Shown: positions 51,549-60,967, numbered from the stretch's first letter. The stretch: 64,000 nt of DNA from Desulfarculales bacterium UBA696 (GCA_002298995.1 DBMO01000024.1:26842-90841), one strand, 5' to 3'. Translations and numbers: made by a program. Notes: generated by a model from the sequence alone, not told the origin.

Positions 51549-54500
51549 TCACCCTACCTCTTCAAGCCCGTCTTCCTCGGGTTCTTGAACTACGGAAATG
51601 CTCTTTTCCTGGAGGTTTTTGACCACGTTCCGGTAGGCCTCGACACGCGTTAGCAGACCCGCCACGGCGCTGTGCTCATCAAGTTCGAGGATCAGCGATG
51701 GTTTATCCCCTAGAAGATGCCTGTAAAAGTGCTCTATGAAAGAATCCGCCCCGCAACTGAAGTTGGTGAGGTGCACTCCGTACCAGTTGGGGGTGCGAAG
51801 GACCCGCTTGGCCGTTCTTAGAATTCGCGCGCCCAGTCCCCAGTACATGCGCTGGAAATCGCTCAGATCCTCGGAATCGGAGTCCACAAGGTCCATGGGC
51901 AGCGCTTTTATACCGAGTTTTGCAAGCTGTTTTCCAAGCTGCAGGTTGAGCCGATCGTCATAGAGGTTGTAGGGCCGCCCGGTTACGATCCAGACGGGTT
52001 GAGAGGGATCGACCCTGTTGATGATTTCATTGCCGGTGTCGATAAGCTTTTTTCTGAATTCGAGCTGCCTGGACCATGCCTTGAAAACCGCCCTCTCGAT
52101 CTCGAGCCTCGATGGCCTCAGGGCGCGGGGCAAGGCGCTCTCGAAGGCGTGGACGATATTTCCCGTATCTTCTTTGAGGTAGAGCGACGGGCGGATCAGC
52201 CTTTTGGCCGGAATCCCCAGGGCAGACCTCGACATGTAGCCCGAACTCTGGACCAGCGGGCAAAAATAGCCGGTCTCATGCTGCTTGGGTACCGGCGCAT
52301 TGATGACATTGGGCAGAAACAGGAACTCGGCCCGGTCCATCAGGTAGCGGACGTGGCCGTGGAATACCTTGGTCGGGAAGCATACTTCCGACATGACGCT
52401 TTCCACGCCGAGGAAAGCAAGCTTATTGGTGGTCCTGGGGCTCATCAGGACGGGGAACCCAAGCTCGGAGAAAATGTGCGCCCAGAAAACCCCCCATTCG
52501 AGCGAGTGCAGAGCGAGCGGAATGCCAACAACCGGCCGGGGCTGACGACGCGCCTCGGCTTCGGTCAAAAGATTTCCGGCCTCAGCCATTGCCTGTTCGA
52601 AAATACTTTGCCTCAGCTGAAAATAATCGGTCTCCCTGCCGCCTTCGGCCCGCGTTTCATAGCGGCCGCAATCGCCTCCCCACACGCTTTTTCGCTCACC
52701 GAAATTGTACACCTTGAGCTTGCACTCGTTGTGGCACTTCTTGTCGGCATGGCAGACGGATTCGGCAAAGTTGACCTTCATCTCCGCAAGCTGGTCGAGG
52801 TCACGCCTGCGGTACTCCATGCCCTGCTTCTTGAAAAGCTCCTTGACCGAGAGCGCGGCGCCGAAGGCGCCCATGACTTCCCTGTGCCTGGGGACAAGCA
52901 CGGGGCGGTTCAGCACCTTTTCGAAAGCCGCCACAATGCCCTTATTGAGCGACGGCCCGCCAAGGAACATAACGCGTTTTCCAACCGAGCGCTTTTCGAC
53001 CACCCGGTTGAGGTAGTTGTAAACAATTGCGTAGCACAGGCCGGCTATCAGGTCTTCCCTGCGGCCGCCCTTCTGAAGATAGCTGACAAGGTCTGATTCC
53101 ATGAAGACCGTGCAGCGCTCGGCAAGGTGGATCGGCGTCCGCGACGAGAGCGCGATATCCTGGAACTCGCCAACGATATTGATCTTCATCTTGTTTGCCA
53201 GCTCGTGCAAAAAGCTCCCCGTACCGGCGGCGCACACCTTGTTCATATCGAAATCGAGCGGGTGGGTGTTTTCGATCATGATGTACTTCGAATCCTGCCC
53301 GCCTATCTCGAATATGGTTTCAACCTCGGGGTCGATTTCGATCGCGCCCCGCGCATGTGCTGTAATTTCGTCGATAATGAGGTCGGCATCCAGGAAATCT
53401 CCAACCACGTTACGGCCGGATCCAGTCGTCGAGATCGCCATGAGCTTGATTTTGCCGCCGACCTCGCCCTGGAGGTTCTTAAGAAGCCTTTGGGTAACCT
53501 CGATTGGCTTTCCCTGGGTCGGAACGTAGCATTTATGGAGTATCTGTCCCCTGTCGCTGATTAACGCATACTTGGTTGTAGTCGATCCAACGTCCACACC
53601 CAAGTATGCCTCGACCGGCTTGCCCTTTTTCCTCGTCCACGGATCGAGTGAATTGTCGGGATCGAATACAGTCTCGGTGAGTTCCAACCGCTCCGCGCCC
53701 GGAAAGGCGTAAGCCTTCTTCGATCCCCTGGCTACAAGGAGCGATAGATCGACCTGGTTTCGCAAACCATTCTTGATGCTCTTGAGCGCCGCCCCGAGCG
53801 CTCCGAGCGAGGTATGGTGAGGCGGCACCTGGAGCGAAGGGAAATAATGCTTGAACGCTTTCACCTGGAGACCGTTCGAGGCCATGCCGCCTAGAAACAC
53901 TATCGGGTCGAAAAGCTCGCGGTTGCCGACAATCGTGCTCATGTAGTTGGCGGCGTTGCCGAAATGCAATCCCGCTATGATATTGGGCAGGCTCTCGCCC
54001 TTGTTTTGAAGGTGGATCATGTCCGATTTGGTGAAAACGGTGCATCGTGTGGCAACCGGCGCGGGGTAGCTGCTCTTTAGCCCCAGATCGATAAAATCGG
54101 TGAGCGTTTGCTGCAATCCATCCTGGTCCATTGAAAAATCAGGGCCGTAGATGGATTGTGCGAGACGCTCCGCCTGCTGGTCGATAAACGATCCGGTCCC
54201 CGAAGCGCAGGGGCCGTTAATGTTAAAAGATTCCAGATGCCATTGTCCGTTAGAGTGTGAAATCTGGAAGACTGCCGCATCCTGTCCGCCCATGCTGATG
54301 AGCGAGCGGACCCCCGGCACGACATGAATTGCCCCCAAAACCTGGGCAATCGTTTCGACCTCGAACGGAGCGTCGAGTCTTTCAGCAATCACTTCACCAT
54401 GAACACCCGTAAAGCTGACCGAGTCGGCAGTCCCCTGAGACTGGGTTCCAATGAGGCCCGGAATGCTTTCCAGAAGTCGGTGGGTCTCTTCATATACAAG

Positions 54501-54608
54501 CCCGAAATGCCTGATGTATGGCGTTTCCAAAATCACACGGCCATTTTCATCAACCACCATGCAGTTAATGCTGACCGATCCGATATCGACCCCGATATGG
54601 TAATTCAT
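51549..54608 (-). CDS. Double BadF/BcrA ATPase domain activase with DUF2229
   Basis: 1019 residues with two complete ASKHA (acetate kinase/Hsp70-like) activase ATPase domains in tandem: 'YHIGVDIGSVSINCMVV' with 'NGPCASGTGSFIDQQ' (Cys about 133) and 'ATRCTVFTKSDM', then 'YLGVDVGSTTTKYALIS' with 'KVCAAGTGSFLHELANK' and 'AERCTVFMESDLVSYLQ'. In simple activases (HgdC, FldI) one such pair of Cys per subunit holds a bridging [4Fe-4S] cluster in a homodimer; here both halves are in one chain. A DUF2229-type region with Cys-rich 'HADKKCHNECKLKVYNFGER' follows. It likely drives an ATP-powered low-potential electron transfer. Start 'MNYHIG' at 54608, preceded by a good promoter; co-transcribed with the partner and rng. 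Confidence 0.88.
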   Translation of the reverse strand: MNYHIGVDIGSVSINCMVVDENGRVILETPYIRHFGLVYEETHRLLESIPGLIGTQSQGTADSVSFTGVHGEVIAERLDAPFEVETIAQVLGAIHVVPGVRSLISMGGQDAAVFQISHSNGQWHLESFNINGPCASGTGSFIDQQAERLAQSIYGPDFSMDQDGLQQTLTDFIDLGLKSSYPAPVATRCTVFTKSDMIHLQNKGESLPNIIAGLHFGNAANYMSTIVGNRELFDPIVFLGGMASNGLQVKAFKHYFPSLQVPPHHTSLGALGAALKSIKNGLRNQVDLSLLVARGSKKAYAFPGAERLELTETVFDPDNSLDPWTRKKGKPVEAYLGVDVGSTTTKYALISDRGQILHKCYVPTQGKPIEVTQRLLKNLQGEVGGKIKLMAISTTGSGRNVVGDFLDADLIIDEITAHARGAIEIDPEVETIFEIGGQDSKYIMIENTHPLDFDMNKVCAAGTGSFLHELANKMKINIVGEFQDIALSSRTPIHLAERCTVFMESDLVSYLQKGGRREDLIAGLCYAIVYNYLNRVVEKRSVGKRVMFLGGPSLNKGIVAAFEKVLNRPVLVPRHREVMGAFGAALSVKELFKKQGMEYRRRDLDQLAEMKVNFAESVCHADKKCHNECKLKVYNFGERKSVWGGDCGRYETRAEGGRETDYFQLRQSIFEQAMAEAGNLLTEAEARRQPRPVVGIPLALHSLEWGVFWAHIFSELGFPVLMSPRTTNKLAFLGVESVMSEVCFPTKVFHGHVRYLMDRAEFLFLPNVINAPVPKQHETGYFCPLVQSSGYMSRSALGIPAKRLIRPSLYLKEDTGNIVHAFESALPRALRPSRLEIERAVFKAWSRQLEFRKKLIDTGNEIINRVDPSQPVWIVTGRPYNLYDDRLNLQLGKQLAKLGIKALPMDLVDSDSEDLSDFQRMYWGLGARILRTAKRVLRTPNWYGVHLTNFSCGADSFIEHFYRHLLGDKPSLILELDEHSAVAGLLTRVEAYRNVVKNLQEKSISVVQEPEEDGLEEVG

Positions 54609-54659
54609 GACGAAATTTCCTCGATGTTTCGCTTATCATCCGGCCTGCTAAACCGACCT

Positions 54660-54688
54660 AATATAGTTTCTTCCAATGGTTTGTTCAA
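54660..54688 (-). promoter_or_regulatory. Sigma-70 promoter for the activase operon
   Basis: On the minus strand TTGAAC (54688-54683), 17 bp, then TATATT (54665-54660). The start codon of the activase at 54608 is ~45 nt beyond the predicted transcription start. Confidence 0.6.
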
Positions 54689-55057
54689 TCACAAGGTTGT
54701 GAATAAATATTTTAGGAGAAGCTAAACATCTGATATGAGATTGAAATTCATTTTTCGCAGAGTCTCATTCCCACAAGAGAAAAGAATTTGATTTAGATTT
54801 TAAATGCGGGTTGCCTTGAGCGCAAGTGAAACTGATCGCTTATGCTTTTGAATCGAATACTCTTACTTCGTCTGATTCGGCACAGACGGCCTTTAAGGAT
54901 ATGGCTGGGAAGATGCCGATATCAAAGAGAAGTAGAGATATGCGATTGAAGAATCCTTAGATAAGCTCGAAAAGGTCATTTTGAGTTATTTCCGTGCCAA
55001 ACCGATCTAAATCGTGCAAGAGGTAAGGAGGAGCTTTGCCCACGCACACCGCATGAA
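54689..55057. other. AT-rich gap with a possible gene relic
   Basis: On the plus strand around 54911-55008, one frame reads 'DADIKEK', a TAG, then 'RYAIEESLDKLEKVILSYFR' and 'AKPI' before TAA, which looks like the end of a small helical protein broken by a stop. The family is not recognisable. Otherwise nothing is supported in this gap. Confidence 0.3.
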
Positions 55058-56068
55058 CTATCCTTCCATATCGGCAAGCAACGAAGTGAGAAGCCGCACC
55101 AGGTCGCGCAGACCCTCCTTTTTCAGGGACGAGATCAAAAGGACAGGAAAACCGAGTTGCTTATAGTGCTCGGCGGCAGCATGGGTGAAATCGTCCGGAA
55201 CCAGGTCGATTTTATTGAGAACGATGATTTTTGGTTTTTCCGCAAGGGATTGCGAGTAGCTCGACAATTCGAATTCAATCTGCCGGAAAGGCTCCAGAAA
55301 ATCGTCGGCGGAAAGTGCGGAAATATCTATCACGTGGACAAGAACGCGTGTTCTTTCGATATGTTTTAGGAAGCGCACTCCCAGCCCGACGCCTTCATGG
55401 GCCCCCTTGATCAGCCCCGGAACGTCCGCGACAACAAATGGCGGGGCATCTTCGTGGTAGCGCACTACCCCCAGGTTGGGCACCAAAGTGGTGAAAGGGT
55501 AGTCTGCAATCTTGGGTCGCGCGGCGGATATGGCTGAAATGAGCGTGGACTTGCCCGCATTTGGCAGGCCAACGAGGCCAACGTCGGCGATAAGCTTCAG
55601 TTCGAGCCTCAGTTCCCGCTCTTCCCCGGCCTCTCCTTCCTGCGCAAACCTCGGGGATCGGTGGGTCGATGAAGTGAAATGGGCATTCCCTTTGCCGCCG
55701 CGTCCCCCGGCGGCAGCTGTCCAGCGCTGGCCGGATTCTTTGAGGTCCGCCAGGATATCGCCGGTCTCCACGTCCTTGGCGATTGTCCCGACCGGGACCT
55801 CCAGAACCATATCCTCTCCGCTTCTCCCGTGGCGGTTCTGGCCCTCGCCGCCCCTCCCATTGGATGCCGCAAATATGTTCCGGTACCGGAAATCAAGCAG
55901 GCTGTGCTTGCGCTCGGTCGCCTCGATTATGACGCTTCCGCCCAATCCCCCGTCGCCCCCATCGGGTCCTCCCCGAGGGACATATTTTTCGCGTCGGAAG
56001 CTCACGCACCCATTCCCGCCCTTCCCGGCGGCAACCCTGATCTTTACCTCGTCAATGAATTTCATCAC
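55058..56068 (-). CDS. obg: Obg/CgtA family GTPase
   Basis: 336 residues. The N-terminal glycine-rich Obg fold ('FIDEVKIRVAAGKGGNGCVS', 'GGPDGGDGGLGGSVII', 'NRHGRSGEDMVLEVPVGT') is followed by a GTPase domain with G1 'GLPNAGKSTLISAIS', G3 'DVPGLIKGAHEGVGLG' and G4 'LNKIDL'. Obg proteins bind the 50S subunit and link ribosome assembly to growth state and (p)ppGpp. The C-terminal OCT domain of some homologues is absent. It is usually encoded after rplU-rpmA, which are not here. Confidence 0.96.
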   Translation of the reverse strand: MMKFIDEVKIRVAAGKGGNGCVSFRREKYVPRGGPDGGDGGLGGSVIIEATERKHSLLDFRYRNIFAASNGRGGEGQNRHGRSGEDMVLEVPVGTIAKDVETGDILADLKESGQRWTAAAGGRGGKGNAHFTSSTHRSPRFAQEGEAGEERELRLELKLIADVGLVGLPNAGKSTLISAISAARPKIADYPFTTLVPNLGVVRYHEDAPPFVVADVPGLIKGAHEGVGLGVRFLKHIERTRVLVHVIDISALSADDFLEPFRQIEFELSSYSQSLAEKPKIIVLNKIDLVPDDFTHAAAEHYKQLGFPVLLISSLKKEGLRDLVRLLTSLLADMEG

Positions 56069-56171
56069 AAATCCAGGAAATGGGCCCGGTTAATCAAGGA
56101 CCAAATATCCGCAATAACTGCAATAAGTGCAATGAGAGTAGCGTTGGCGCCGGCCTTGCGTGCGTTCGGTT

Positions 56172-56197
56172 GTGGCAAGGTCTCCCGACCTTGCCAC
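56172..56197. repeat. REP-like palindrome (GTGGCAAGGTC / GACCTTGCCAC)
   Basis: 11-bp perfect arms around TCCC, in the 217-bp gap between obg and the DUF4340 gene. The same core as the copy at 37856-37887. Confidence 0.7.
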
Positions 56198-56285
56198 CGC
56201 ATCGGCCGAAGGTCACCAGGCATCGATGCAGCAACTGTGTTTCTCAGGCCTCAAAAACCCTGGCCTGCACACTACAGATCGCCCG

Positions 56286-57617
56286 CTACCGAGGCATCTT
56301 GCCTCCGGCGAGATCTTCCAGCGACTGGTCGATACGCTTTAGTTCCTGTGCCGGCACCTTTACGTAAAGTGTCTTTCCGGACTGTTCCTGTTTGACGAAA
56401 ACCGGTTCTTTGCCCTGCTCCGGGATTGCTGCCCAGGAAATCGATGCCGCCTGCCCGTCCGTTCCCGTAAATTCTAGGCGGTTTAAATTCTCCTCCGGGC
56501 CCAGGGGGGCATGGTCGGCGGTTTCAGTGTATTCGACCTGGGAGGCGTCTCCTATCAGGCGGTTAGCGGTCCATGGATCGTCGATTGCTTTTCCACCTGT
56601 TTCCCACTTGCCCTGATCGATCCTGGCGGCGCTTCCCTCGGATCCCGCGCGCTTCCACTTGAGGCCGTTAACTTCGCCGGGGTCGAACCCCAGAAGGGAG
56701 CGGTCCTGAAAAGTCTCGGCGGATTTTGGGATCTCCTGGAAAATGTTTGAAGAAATCCTCACCGGCGTGGGGATGCCCGGAGTATCGGCAACGACCTGCA
56801 AGGCCGTTTTGTCCAGCTCGCCAAGGATGAGTTGGGACTCTGTTCCTCCCTTGAGCTGAAGTGTCAGCTTTACGTTGGCTGTTGTGGGCTTTTCGCCCGG
56901 ATCGAGAAATTCCACCGCCCGAAGCCATTGGACCTGGTCCAGCAGCCTCTCAACCTTTGTTCCGTTGATTTTGAGGTCAGGCCGGCCGGCTTCTTTCCAC
57001 TTTTGGCCGGTCCCGCTGCGCTCGAGCCTGAGCTTTTCGCCGCTCGCCCACTCGATATTAAAAACCTGCACCTCGTCTGAGTGCCAGGCGAAAAGGTCTT
57101 TTCTGCGAAGGTCTTTCAAATTCTTATTCAGTGCTTGCCAGGCCTGACCACTGATAAGAAAGACTTCATTTCCATCGCCTTTTTGGGCGTACCGTGAATC
57201 ACCAGACGGGTTTTCGCTTCCAACCAGCAGTTCCCGCCATTGCCCGTCGGCCTGGAAGCGCACTTTGAGGGCCGGCCGAGCAAGTCCGTAGGCCCCGAGG
57301 TCTCCCGTGGCCGTGCCCAGGTTACGCATCGTCTCGAGGTTCTTGATGCCCGAAAAGAGGGTATCAAAGGAGGTCTTGTCCACCTCGGATGAAAGTGGCT
57401 GGACAATTTGCCATCCTTCTTTCTTTTCGAGCCGGACTGTCTGCTCGCCCGAGCCTATCTCGATTTGCGAGACCGAATCGGGGCTAAAGACAAAGACGCG
57501 CTTTGCCTCCTTTTCCTCGATTTGCTTTTGTTCCGTCTTGAGTACCTCGAAGTAATAGAAATAGCCTCCCACGATCAGCAGGACGGCTAGGTAGACGGCA
57601 GTAGATCGCCACCTCAT
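56286..57617 (-). CDS. DUF4340 protein, accessory of Gld-type ABC system
   Basis: 443 residues. One N-terminal membrane helix ('STAVYLAVLLIVGGYFYYFE') anchors a long periplasmic region of beta-rich repeats: 'VFVFSPDSVSQIEIGSGEQT', 'LSSEVDKTSFDTLFSGIKNL', 'LVGSENPSGDSRYAQKGDGN'. This is the DUF4340 layout. The gene overlaps the GldG-like gene by 4 nt and ends the operon of ATPase, permease, GldG and DUF4340, a common set in non-gliding proteobacteria. Function unknown; an extracytoplasmic partner of the exporter is inferred. Confidence 0.82.
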   Translation of the reverse strand: MRWRSTAVYLAVLLIVGGYFYYFEVLKTEQKQIEEKEAKRVFVFSPDSVSQIEIGSGEQTVRLEKKEGWQIVQPLSSEVDKTSFDTLFSGIKNLETMRNLGTATGDLGAYGLARPALKVRFQADGQWRELLVGSENPSGDSRYAQKGDGNEVFLISGQAWQALNKNLKDLRRKDLFAWHSDEVQVFNIEWASGEKLRLERSGTGQKWKEAGRPDLKINGTKVERLLDQVQWLRAVEFLDPGEKPTTANVKLTLQLKGGTESQLILGELDKTALQVVADTPGIPTPVRISSNIFQEIPKSAETFQDRSLLGFDPGEVNGLKWKRAGSEGSAARIDQGKWETGGKAIDDPWTANRLIGDASQVEYTETADHAPLGPEENLNRLEFTGTDGQAASISWAAIPEQGKEPVFVKQEQSGKTLYVKVPAQELKRIDQSLEDLAGGKMPR

Positions 57618-59047
57618 CTCTGTGCCCTCCTGATCCGGTATACCACAAATCCCGCGACCAGAACCGCAAGCGGGACAGCTATCAGGATAATGAAGAAGAG
57701 CGCCTTTGCCTGGTCCTGGGTAAAGAGCATGGGCTTGTTGCGGGTCTGGCGCGGCTCGACTGTTATCAGGTTGGCCTCTTCCGCCAGGTAATTTACGGCA
57801 TTCAAAAAGAAGTCCCCGTTTCCATACAGGGCAAAGTAGGTATTATTAGCAAAATCCGAATCCCCGGCGACTATCAGTTCGCCCTCGCCCGGTTTCTTCT
57901 CGTCTTCTTTACCCGCGGCGGGGGGCTGAGATTTCGCATTCGGGTCCTTGGGGCTGATGTTTGCAATTACAACGAGGGGCACCGGTCCGGGGAGGTCTTT
58001 ATCAGCATCGTAAGCTGCCTGGCCGCGCTGGAGCGTTTCGAGATCTCGCTCCGCCCAGGCATTTGGCGAAGTGGATGCAAGGGTCTGCAAGCGAACACCC
58101 GCGGGCGGAGATTGAGTCTTGGGAACCACGGAACGGGCATCGGGGAAGAAAGTCGGCAGATCGAACCCGTTCGTAATCCTGTGGTTGCCGTATTCAACCA
58201 CGACCGGAATGCGCTCGCTCGCGCCGAAAAGCCGGCTCAGCCTGTCGATTACCACGTCGTCTCCGAGCTGTATCCCGTAGCCCTCAAAGAAGTCTTTCAG
58301 CCCTGAGTCGGTCATCGGGTCTACCATGGCAAAAATTTTGCCGCCCTTCTCGAGATAAGACTTTAAGGCCTGCTGCTCGTTTTCCAGAATGGGCTTTTTC
58401 GGGCCGGCAATCACGACGGCTGCCGCATCGGACGGCACCTCGGGCTGCTGGAGCAAATTGAACTCGGAGACTTGATAATAGTTCTTCTCAAGGGCGTCCT
58501 TGGCGTTCGAATAGCTGTCCTTATCGGCCCCCTTGGACGGGTGCTCGCCGTGGCCGATCAGGAAATATATCTTCTTCTGATCCTTGCGGCTGAGCTTCAG
58601 CAGGGCGTTGGTAATGCTTTCCTCATCTGGGGTTTGGACTACCTGCTTTTTGTCGTAGCCTTCGATTACCAGAGTGCCGTAAGTCTTTATCTCGTATTTG
58701 CGGGCCTCTTCGGGCCGCACGTCGGGGTCTATGAATTCGTGGGAGATTTTATCGTTTTGGTATTTGTAGGTATCGAGCAGATCCTTCGTCTTTCCCCTGG
58801 CCTGCATCTGCTCGGGCGCGGCGCTCGAAAAGAAGCACTTTATCGAGACCGGAGCATCGAGCGCCTTCACAATGTTGCGTGACTGCTCGGAGAGGCTGAA
58901 CGATCCCGATTCCGTCAGATCCACCCTCCAGGGGTGCCGCTCGGAGATTACCGCGACAAGCGCCAAGACCACAATGAAAATGATAGTCGATATCACAGTG
59001 TTTGAGCCGTAAACAAGCTTACGGCCGCGCGTGCTTTTCTGAGCCAT
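57614..59047 (-). CDS. GldG-like ABC transporter accessory protein
   Basis: 477 residues with TM helices at both ends (~18-37 and ~450-472). The periplasmic part begins with the GldG/IFT52-like signature 'HPWRVDLTESGSFSLSEQSR' and 'ALDAPVSIKCFFSSA', then 'IDPDVRPEEARKYEIKTYGT' and 'YFLIGHGEHPSKGADKDSYS'. In Flavobacteria GldG works with GldF and GldA in gliding/T9SS, but the same set is present widely outside gliding bacteria, where its substrate is unknown. It lies 169 bp after the permease gene and overlaps the DUF4340 start. Confidence 0.83.
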   Translation of the reverse strand: MAQKSTRGRKLVYGSNTVISTIIFIVVLALVAVISERHPWRVDLTESGSFSLSEQSRNIVKALDAPVSIKCFFSSAAPEQMQARGKTKDLLDTYKYQNDKISHEFIDPDVRPEEARKYEIKTYGTLVIEGYDKKQVVQTPDEESITNALLKLSRKDQKKIYFLIGHGEHPSKGADKDSYSNAKDALEKNYYQVSEFNLLQQPEVPSDAAAVVIAGPKKPILENEQQALKSYLEKGGKIFAMVDPMTDSGLKDFFEGYGIQLGDDVVIDRLSRLFGASERIPVVVEYGNHRITNGFDLPTFFPDARSVVPKTQSPPAGVRLQTLASTSPNAWAERDLETLQRGQAAYDADKDLPGPVPLVVIANISPKDPNAKSQPPAAGKEDEKKPGEGELIVAGDSDFANNTYFALYGNGDFFLNAVNYLAEEANLITVEPRQTRNKPMLFTQDQAKALFFIILIAVPLAVLVAGFVVYRIRRAQR

Positions 59048-59159
59048 TTCTCAGGTCTCCCGTTTTTATAATTTGCAGAGGCCGGACAATTCGGACCAAA
59101 GCTTTTCGCCAAACCTGAAAACTATGAGTCAATCCGATGTGGGGCCCTATCCAATGAGA

Positions 59160-59179
59160 GGCGGGCTGGAAAGACCGCC
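59160..59179. repeat. GGCGGGCTGGAAAGACCGCC hairpin
   Basis: Third copy of the small GGCRGGCTGGAAA family (others at 11638-11657 and 37726-37745), in the permease-gldG spacer. Confidence 0.45.
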
Positions 59180-59216
59180 CCTTATCATGTTAGCCTGAAA
59201 TTGCGGTCCACTCTCT

Positions 59217-59987
59217 TTACCCCCGCCAGCGGTAGGAATTCATCTGGCGGTGAGTCAGGAAAAGGAAAAGAATCACAAACAGGCAATAGTAGATCAGGTC
59301 TCTTGAGTCGAGCACCCCCTTGGCGAAGGCATCGAAGTGCCTGGTAACCGAGAGGTACTCCGCCAGCTTGCCGAGCGTCGGACCGAGAAGCGTTGCGGTC
59401 TCTCCTATGAACCAGAGAATCAGAAGCATTCCGAATGCCGCGAAGGCGGAAATGATCTGGTTTTGCGTTAGCGAGGAGGTAAAAAGCCCAAGAGAGATAA
59501 ACGAGCACCCTATCAGGAAAGTCCCGAGATATCCCGAAACTATCGGTTTCCATGCGGGTGAGGCTATAAGTGCGAAGGCGATTAGGCCCGGCATGGTCCC
59601 GACGAGCAGCAGTAAGAAGGCGGTTGCGGAGGCGGCGAATTTTCCCGCAACAGTCGCTGAGTCGGTTATGGGATAGGTAAAAAGAAGCTCGAGAGTCCCC
59701 GACTTGCGCTCCTCCGCGTAGAGCCGCATGGTAATGAGCGGCGCAAGGAAGAGCAAAATGAAGCTGAGGTTCAGAAAAAATGAGCGCAGTGCTATCTCCA
59801 TCACGTTTACCTGGCGGGCGAACATCGGGTTTTGAGCCAGTTCGAAGCTCAGATGATTGAAGTAGTCGAGGATCAGGTAGAAGAAAATGCCCGTGACCAC
59901 CAGGAAGATGAAGGCAACCGCGTAAAAAATAGGAGACGCGAAGGTCGCGTATAGTTCTTTTTTATAGACAGGCCAAAAACCTTTCAT
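59217..59987 (-). CDS. ABC transporter permease (GldF-like)
   Basis: 256-residue ABC-2-type permease with six predicted helices; 'SPIFYAVAFIFLVVTGIFFY', 'FLAPLITMRLYAEERKSGTL' and 'TYPITDSATVAGKFAA' are typical of the GldF/NosY group. The start overlaps the ATPase stop (ATGA). Together with the ATPase it forms the core exporter of the Gld-like set. Confidence 0.88.
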   Translation of the reverse strand: MKGFWPVYKKELYATFASPIFYAVAFIFLVVTGIFFYLILDYFNHLSFELAQNPMFARQVNVMEIALRSFFLNLSFILLFLAPLITMRLYAEERKSGTLELLFTYPITDSATVAGKFAASATAFLLLLVGTMPGLIAFALIASPAWKPIVSGYLGTFLIGCSFISLGLFTSSLTQNQIISAFAAFGMLLILWFIGETATLLGPTLGKLAEYLSVTRHFDAFAKGVLDSRDLIYYCLFVILFLFLTHRQMNSYRWRG

Positions 59988-60967
59988 TCTGCCACCTCCA
60001 CCTGTGAAGAACCTTCAAGGGAAGGGGCCTTTTCGGCTACTTCCTCCCTTGTGACAAGCTGCATGAATATTTCTTCGAGACTCAACTGCACTGCGCGCAA
60101 CTCGAGCAAACCGGCGCCCCTTTCAACGACCATCCGGGCGATTTCCGGGCGCACGTCGGTGGTTGGGTCGGCCTCTATAGTGAATTTACCGGTCCCCTCG
60201 GTTGCAGCTTCAACGCGCTGCACCCCACGGATCTTCTCAAGCCCGGCCACAATTTCAGGGGAAGGGGCGCTTACCTCGAGCATGATCCTGGCCGTCTTTT
60301 GAAGCTGGCTCGTCAGGTTTTTCGGGCTGTCGGTCGCGACGATCTCCCCTTTGCTGATGATTAGCACCCGCCCGCAGATCTGGGCGACTTCGGGAAGAAT
60401 ATGGCTGCTCAGCAAAATGGTGCGGTTATGTCCAAGTTCCTGTACCAGGCGCCTTATTTCGACAATCTGTGTAGGGTCAAGCCCGATAGTCGGCTCGTCA
60501 AGGACCAGCACCGGCGGGTCGCTTACAAGCGCCTGCGCGATCCCGACACGCTGCCGGTAGCCCTTCGAGAGGTGCGAAATGATCCGGTTTGCTTCCTTCT
60601 CCAGACCGCACATCCCCATGACCCGCCGGACCTCTTTTTCGACCTTGCCGCCCGGGATGCCCTTGGCGCTTGCCGCAAATCGCAAAAACCGCCTCACCGT
60701 GGAATCCCGGTATAAAGGTACGTTTTCAGGCAAGTAGCCGATCTTTTTCCTTATTTCGAGCGAGCGCTCCATGCAGTCAAGACCGTCAACCCGCGCCGTC
60801 CCGGCAGTCGGGGGCATATAGCAGGTGAGAATGCGGATGGTCGTCGATTTGCCCGCCCCGTTCGGTCCAAGGAAACCGACGATCTCGCCTTTCTCGACCT
60901 GGAAGGTGACGTCTTTAATGGCCGCAATCGGGCCGTAGAATTTGGTAAGTCCTTCCGCTTCAATCAT
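59984..60967 (-). CDS. ABC transporter ATP-binding protein (GldA-like)
   Basis: 327 residues. Walker A 'GPNGAGKSTTIRIL', signature 'LSKGYRQRVGIAQALVSDP', Walker B 'VLVLDEPTIGLDP' and H-loop 'ILLSSHILPEV'. The C-terminal ~100 residues form the regulatory extension of the ABC-2/NatA-like group. First gene of the four-gene Gld-type operon. Starts with ATG (codons 'MIEAEGLTKFYG'), preceded by GAGGATC; no clear promoter was picked out by eye. Confidence 0.93.
   Translation of the reverse strand: MIEAEGLTKFYGPIAAIKDVTFQVEKGEIVGFLGPNGAGKSTTIRILTCYMPPTAGTARVDGLDCMERSLEIRKKIGYLPENVPLYRDSTVRRFLRFAASAKGIPGGKVEKEVRRVMGMCGLEKEANRIISHLSKGYRQRVGIAQALVSDPPVLVLDEPTIGLDPTQIVEIRRLVQELGHNRTILLSSHILPEVAQICGRVLIISKGEIVATDSPKNLTSQLQKTARIMLEVSAPSPEIVAGLEKIRGVQRVEAATEGTGKFTIEADPTTDVRPEIARMVVERGAGLLELRAVQLSLEEIFMQLVTREEVAEKAPSLEGSSQVEVAE

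Noticed and set aside
51999..53096. 365-codon + strand open frame opposite the activase
   Set aside because: Antisense shadow of the BadF/DUF2229 gene; no start signal.
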